Origin: JANXQG01 sp963709175
GTDB lineage: Bacteria > Planctomycetota > Planctomycetia > Pirellulales > Thermoguttaceae
Direction of reading: 5' to 3'
Length of the DNA: 64,000 nt
Assembly: GCA_963709175.1 (NCBI GenBank)
Contig: CAVPVK010000012.1
Location: 496,001-560,000, forward strand
The position numbers were made by a program, and so were the translations under genes. The notes beneath the pieces were generated by a model that made no database searches, was not told the DNA's origin, and saw nothing but the letters and a program-made list of their open reading frames with translations. Positions within the stretch are counted from its first letter, which is position 1, and each line of letters opens with the position of its first letter. This document shows positions 60,417-64,000 of this stretch, piece after piece.

Positions 60417-60985
60417 GGCCGGTAAATCAATAGTGCAATCTGTGTAAAAGGCAACACCCGAATCATAGCACGAACTGATATCAACGGACATCTTTTTCTC
60501 ACCGATAGCCGAATCCAGGGAGGTAGATGGCGGACGATGCCGTGGCATCGAAGGCGACTTTTCCACCTTCGGACGCGGCCCATGCGGAAAATGAAATCCA
60601 TGTCGTCCGGCGTCAGCCCTTCGCTGATCGGCAACTTACCTGACAGACGTTTTTTAAGGCAGTCAAGCAGTGATAATCGTCTGTGGGAAGCGCCGGTTGG
60701 ATGGCTGGAGACAGGCTGCATGGTGCCGGAAGCGGCGGTTGCGACAATAATAGAGGAAGCGACGCCGCCGGCGATTCTTGCCGGACCGTTTTGGGCAAGT
60801 GCGCGTTGCGCCAATTATGTCGCGGAGGGCGGTTGAACGTATCCGGCACACGAAGTGTGATTGGCCGGTAATCGGTAGGCCGGAACGAGCTTGCGCAGTT
60901 CCGGCAGAACGCACGAACCCATGCCGGAACTTGGCAGACTTTCGCCGGTTTACGCTTTTCCTACCGCCGCTGTATCCGGCACACT
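60417..60985. other. Intergenic region between glgX and the cytochrome gene
   Basis: Frames in this stretch are short and not protein-like. It contains the third copy of the AGGCCGGAAC palindrome (60876-60908) and two copies of ATCCGGCACAC (near 60841 and 60976). Nothing else is recognised. Confidence 0.5.
60876..60908. repeat. Dispersed palindrome, AGGCCGGAAC family, copy 3
   Basis: TAGGCCGGAACGAGCTTGCG followed by CAGTTCCGGCAGA; arms GCCGGAAC and GTTCCGGC (8 bp) with an 11-base loop GAGCTTGCGCA, almost the same as the loop of copy 1. Confidence 0.6.
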
Positions 60986-61780
60986 CTATTCCGTCTTTGC
61001 TTCCGGCGTACCCACGGTGTCCTTCTCCGGATTGAACACCGCGTGGCAAGCATGGCAGGATTCATCCAGCCTGTTCTCAGCGGCCTTGGCGCCCTTTTCG
61101 TTGCGGGCGTGGGCCATGGCCGCGAGCTGCTTCGCCGCAGCCTGCATTTCCTGGGCGAACTTGGTCCACTGCTTTCCTTCGTCGGGTTTCTTGGTATCGG
61201 CTACGTAGAGTTCCGCATTGGCGGCAATGAGCGCCATCGTGGCCGCATTAGCGGCCAACGCCTCCGACTTGGTCTTGATGCGACGCAGGCCGGTCTTAAT
61301 TCGGTTGTTGACCGACGGCACTTCCTCTTTCATCAGGTCCTTGAGCGTGGCGACCTTCTCCCACTTCAGTTCTCCCGTGGCGGCGCCCTGGCCCTCGATG
61401 GCCGACTGGAGGGCCTCGACCGCCTGCTTCGTGGCGTCATAGCCCTTTGCCTGGGCCAAGCTCCGCGCCGAGGCCACAATGGCCTTGGCGTTGGGCTTGG
61501 CGGCGCTAGTCTCATCGCTCAGACCCACGGCGATGGCGATCAGCGCAACCAGATTGCCATCACGAGTGAAACGGCCTTCGACCTGGTCGTTGAAGGTGTC
61601 CTTGTCGACCACGGCTTTTTTCAGATCGGCAGCCACGATGTTCAATTCTTCGGCGAGATCTTGCGCCGAAGCGAAGGCGGAAATTTTCGGTGCGGCATCC
61701 TGGGCTAGAGCAGTGCAGGGCAAGCCGGCAACGAGAAGAGCGGCAGCGGCGAGTCCGAGGAGAATTGCGAAACGTTTCAT
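60986..61780 (-). CDS. Secreted c-type cytochrome, single heme near C-terminus (cytochrome c' like)
   Basis: The protein has 264 residues. Signal peptide: FAILLGLAAAALLVAGLPCTALA. The body is mostly helical and Ala/Lys-rich, with two halves of similar character (about 30-130 and 130-250). A single heme-binding CHACH motif lies near the end (ESCHACHAVFNPEKD), as in class II cytochromes c where heme sits at the C-terminal helix. The chosen ATG (61780) has GGAG a few bases upstream; an in-frame ATG four codons earlier (61792) is possible. It is periplasmic and may carry electrons, but the redox partner is not encoded here. Confidence 0.85.
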   Translation of the reverse strand: MKRFAILLGLAAAALLVAGLPCTALAQDAAPKISAFASAQDLAEELNIVAADLKKAVVDKDTFNDQVEGRFTRDGNLVALIAIAVGLSDETSAAKPNAKAIVASARSLAQAKGYDATKQAVEALQSAIEGQGAATGELKWEKVATLKDLMKEEVPSVNNRIKTGLRRIKTKSEALAANAATMALIAANAELYVADTKKPDEGKQWTKFAQEMQAAAKQLAAMAHARNEKGAKAAENRLDESCHACHAVFNPEKDTVGTPEAKTE

Positions 61781-61923
61781 GGAAATCTCCATCAACTAAG
61801 TAAGAAAATAACAAAATGCCTATTTTCCCCTATTTCTCGGTTGTGTCAAGAGTATCGCGTCTTAGGCCCAAGACCTTCCTCCAGCCCCTTTGCTGCCTTC
61901 GTCGCGAAGATTATACTGCACTT

Positions 61924-62985
61924 ATGGCGAAAATCACCTATAAAGATGCGGGCGTCGACCTGGACGTTTATCGCGAGTCGATGGCCCGGTTGCCGAGACT
62001 CCTGAGCCGGACCTTCAGTCCCCGCGTCATACCCTTGGCCGACGGGTTCGCCGGCCTGTTTCGCCTCGACTTCGCCGATCGCCTCTTCGCCCGAAACTAC
62101 GAGGACCCAGTCTTGGTCTCTTGCTCCGACGGGGTGGGCACAAAGCTCAAGGTGGCGTGCGCCGTGGGCAACCACAAGACGGTCGGCATCGACCTGGTGG
62201 CGATGAGTGTCAACGACGCCCTGTGTTGCGGGGCTGAGCCGCTGTTCTTCCTCGATTACGTGGCCATGCCCAAGGACAACCCCGGCCTGCTGGAAGATCT
62301 CGTGCAGGGTGTGAGCGATGGCTGTATCCAAGCCGATTGCGCCCTGCTGGGCGGCGAGACCGCCATTCTGCCGGACCTCTATGCACCTGGCGACTACGAC
62401 TTGGCGGGCTTCTGCGTGGGCGTGGCCTCGCGGAACCAGATCATCGACGGCTCGGACGTCGCCCCCGGCGACGCCGTTCTAGGTCTCGCCTCCACCGGCT
62501 TACACTCCAATGGTTACAGCCTGGCCCGCAAGATCGTCTTCGATCTGGCCAGGCACCAGGTTGCCGATCGCGTGGATGATCTAGGCACCACGGTCGGCGA
62601 GGCCCTGCTCACGCCCACGCGGATTTATGTCCAGCCCGTCCAGCACGTGCTCAGGCACCACCGGGCAAAGGACGTGGTCCATGCCATCGCCCACATCACG
62701 GGCGGGGGGCTGCACGAGAACCTGGTCCGCGTGATACCACCAGGCGTGCGGATTGTGATCGAGCGGGGCAGTTGGCCGGTGCCGCCAGTCTTCGCCTGGC
62801 TTCAGCGGCTGGGCGGTGTGGAGCAAGCTGAAATGGACCAGGTCTTCAATATGGGAATCGGAATGGTGCTGGTAGTTAGCCCGCACTCCGCCGAGAGCAT
62901 TACTCGGCAGCTTGCGGACGCGGGTGTAGAGACGTGCCTGATCGGCCGCGCGGAAGCGGGCGAACAGGGCGTGGTTTGGGGTTAG
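61924..62985 (+). CDS. purM: Phosphoribosylformylglycinamidine cyclo-ligase PurM
   Basis: The protein has 353 residues and catalyses ring closure of FGAM to AIR in purine synthesis, using ATP. Family features in order: ITYKDAGVDLD at the N-terminus, SCSDGVGTKLKVA, VAMSVNDALCCGAEPLFFLDY, LLGGETAILPDLY, LASTGLHSNGYSLARKI, and HITGGGLHENLVRVIP. The frame is open upstream to 61816, but the family start is at ATG 61924. It is not adjacent to other pur genes. Its end overlaps the tail of the next minus-strand gene by four bases. Confidence 0.95.
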   Translation: MAKITYKDAGVDLDVYRESMARLPRLLSRTFSPRVIPLADGFAGLFRLDFADRLFARNYEDPVLVSCSDGVGTKLKVACAVGNHKTVGIDLVAMSVNDALCCGAEPLFFLDYVAMPKDNPGLLEDLVQGVSDGCIQADCALLGGETAILPDLYAPGDYDLAGFCVGVASRNQIIDGSDVAPGDAVLGLASTGLHSNGYSLARKIVFDLARHQVADRVDDLGTTVGEALLTPTRIYVQPVQHVLRHHRAKDVVHAIAHITGGGLHENLVRVIPPGVRIVIERGSWPVPPVFAWLQRLGGVEQAEMDQVFNMGIGMVLVVSPHSAESITRQLADAGVETCLIGRAEAGEQGVVWG

Positions 62986-63380
62986 TGGCCGGGCCGGTAC
63001 ACCATCCACAGCACGCCAAAACGGTCGATGACCATGCCGAATTGGCTTGCGAAGAACGTCTTGGCCAGAGGCATTTGGACCTGGCCGCCGTCGCTGAGGG
63101 CGGTAAAAAACCGTTCCACTTCAGCCTCGCTCTCCGCCGTGAGCGAGAGACCGAAACCCTGGAAGCTCGCCTTTCCGCCACAGCGGCCATCGGAGACGTG
63201 GACGACGCTGTTGCCAATCCGCAGACTGGCGTGCATCACTTTTTCCTCCGCGCCGGCGCGCAGGGTTCCGGGCTTTCCTTGAAGCGCATGAGCATTTGCA
63301 CTTCGGCGCCGACGGCCTCGCGATAAAACGCGACGGCCTCGTCGCAGCGGCCTTCGAAGAAGAGATACGGGTTGACTTGC
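62982..63380 (-). CDS. PhnB/glyoxalase-fold protein (DUF1428/3-demethylubiquinone-like), frameshifted
   Basis: The N-terminal part is read from ATG 63380: MQVNPYLFFEGRCDEAVAFY, then REAVGAEVQMLMRFKES, and it stops early after PARRKK. The C-terminal part (MHASLRIGNSVVHVSDGRCG to FGVLWMVYRPGH) is in another frame, with an ATG at 63239. A one-base deletion at about 63250 would join GGKVMHASLR as in relatives. These proteins fold as paired beta-alpha-beta-beta-beta units and act as dimers; activity is generally unknown. The tail overlaps purM by four bases. Confidence 0.75.
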   Translation of the reverse strand, partial: ASQPVSLLRRPLRRGRRVLSRGRRRRSANAHALQGKPGTLRAGAEEKVMHASLRIGNSVVHVSDGRCGGKASFQGFGLSLTAESEAEVERFFTALSDGGQVQMPLAKTFFASQFGMVIDRFGVLWMVYRPGH

Positions 63381-63708
63381 ATGGTTGTGCTTTCTCGAGT
63401 TAGAGAGATCGTGTGATTTTCGAACAGCTTATCGCTTACTGCTGAAGATTCTTCGCGATTTTGGTCCGCTAGTCAACCTTTGTTTCGGTGCGGCGGCCCC
63501 CCTAACTGGTGATCGCTTTGAATGGGTTGCGGAGGTCGATACAGCAGGGGCGGCGGAATTTCAGGGGGTTCCAGCTCAAGTCGGGAATAGGCGCGACCAG
63601 CGCCGCGAGCTTGACATTTTTCCTGTCTTGTTGGAAGATGGAGGCGTTGGAACAGATACCGCACTAAGGGCAGTGCGCTCGGCTCCCAGACGCACCAGAG
63701 GAAGCGCC
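63381..63708. other. Intergenic region with a possible -35 upstream of the secretion ATPase
   Basis: No gene is supported; the minus-strand frame at 63473-63664 is probably a shadow. TTGACA at 63611-63616 is a consensus -35, but the best -10 (GAAGAT, 16 bases later) is poor. A GAGGA ribosome site precedes ATG 63709. Confidence 0.35.
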
Positions 63709-64000
63709 ATGTCCCGCCAGGCGATCTTTGAGGCCAGCGTCGGCTATTTTCTCGAGCCGATCGGCGACCTGCTGGCTGACGAATCGGTCAGCGAGATCAT
63801 GGTCAACGGCTACGACTGCGTCTACGTGGAGCGGCAGGGACGGTTGATCCGCACAGAGGCATCCTTTCCCAGTGACGACGCCCTGCTCACGGCCATCCAC
63901 AACGTCGCCCAGTGGGTTGGCCGCGAGATCAGCGAAGAAAAGCCCGTCTTGGACGCGCGACTACCCGATGGCTCGCGGGTCCATGCGGTTATCCCCCCCA
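63709..64000 (+). CDS. cpaF: CpaF/TadA-type secretion ATPase, N-terminal part (3' end outside window)
   Basis: The first 97 residues are visible: FLEPIGDLLADESVSEIMVNGYDCVYVERQGRLIRT, then a region with VAQWVGREISEEKPVLDARLPDGSRVHAVIPP. This is the N-terminal part of the ATPase family that powers Flp/Tad pili and type II/IV secretion (CpaF, TadA, PulE relatives); EIMVNG and the closing LPDGSRV before the P-loop are typical. The Walker motif is outside the window. GAGGA lies upstream of the ATG. Membership in a pilus operon cannot be checked here. Confidence 0.85.
   Translation, partial: MSRQAIFEASVGYFLEPIGDLLADESVSEIMVNGYDCVYVERQGRLIRTEASFPSDDALLTAIHNVAQWVGREISEEKPVLDARLPDGSRVHAVIPP

Overview
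The window is a high-GC bacterial chromosome segment that most likely comes from a planctomycete (Planctomycetota, probably a Pirellulales-like lineage). The reasons are: an ECF-type sigma factor paired with a Ser/Thr kinase that carries DFN instead of DFG and has C-terminal membrane segments; TAT-exported Gfo/Idh/MocA oxidoreductases with sugar isomerases; giant autotransporter-associated beta-strand-repeat proteins ending in PEP-CTERM signals; and short dispersed palindromes. Lineage is inferred from gene content only.

Layout. 1-1.66 kb: the end of a membrane protein and a damaged AAA/DUF4143 ATPase. 1.67-5.3 kb (minus): hydrolase, sigma factor and kinase operon. 5.4-10.3 kb (plus): a secreted protein with a possible clan-CD His/Cys dyad, then selA (frameshifted) and selB of selenocysteine incorporation. 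10.4-13.4 kb: small secreted protein, HEAT-repeat protein, orphan GAF histidine kinase. 13.8-18.9 kb: ArsR-type regulator divergent from a two-gene RND efflux pump without an outer-membrane channel gene. 19.1-26.6 kb: glutaminase-like secreted enzyme, then a convergent minus-strand operon (Gfo/Idh/MocA oxidoreductase, URO-D/MtaA-like protein, sugar isomerase) and an MFS exporter.

27.1-55.9 kb, nearly half the window: three giant tandem surface-protein genes (A, B, C; about 3050, 2910 and 3470 residues once frameshifts are bridged). All are beta-helix repeat proteins with a signal peptide and a C-terminal PEP-CTERM sorting signal. A and B are recent duplicates: two blocks of about 3.1 and 2.8 kb are nearly identical at DNA level, separated by exchanged, unrelated cassettes. 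Lectin-like, PA14-like and LamG-like modules are inserted between the repeats. A and B share a leader; C does not. Single-base indels interrupt all three (two in A, one in B, about a dozen in C), which could be sequencing error or real decay.

55.9-64 kb: terminator and palindromic repeats, a small basic protein, tyrosine phenol-lyase, a fold-back intergenic region, glycogen debranching enzyme GlgX, a c-type cytochrome with one CxxCH, PurM, a frameshifted PhnB/glyoxalase-like gene, and the start of a CpaF/TadA-type secretion ATPase running off the end.

The best candidates for something new are the A/B/C surface-protein array with cassette exchange and shared leader, the clan-CD-like secreted protein beside selAB, the repeated CTGAAAT boxes upstream of the tyrosine phenol-lyase gene, and the families of short dispersed palindromes.
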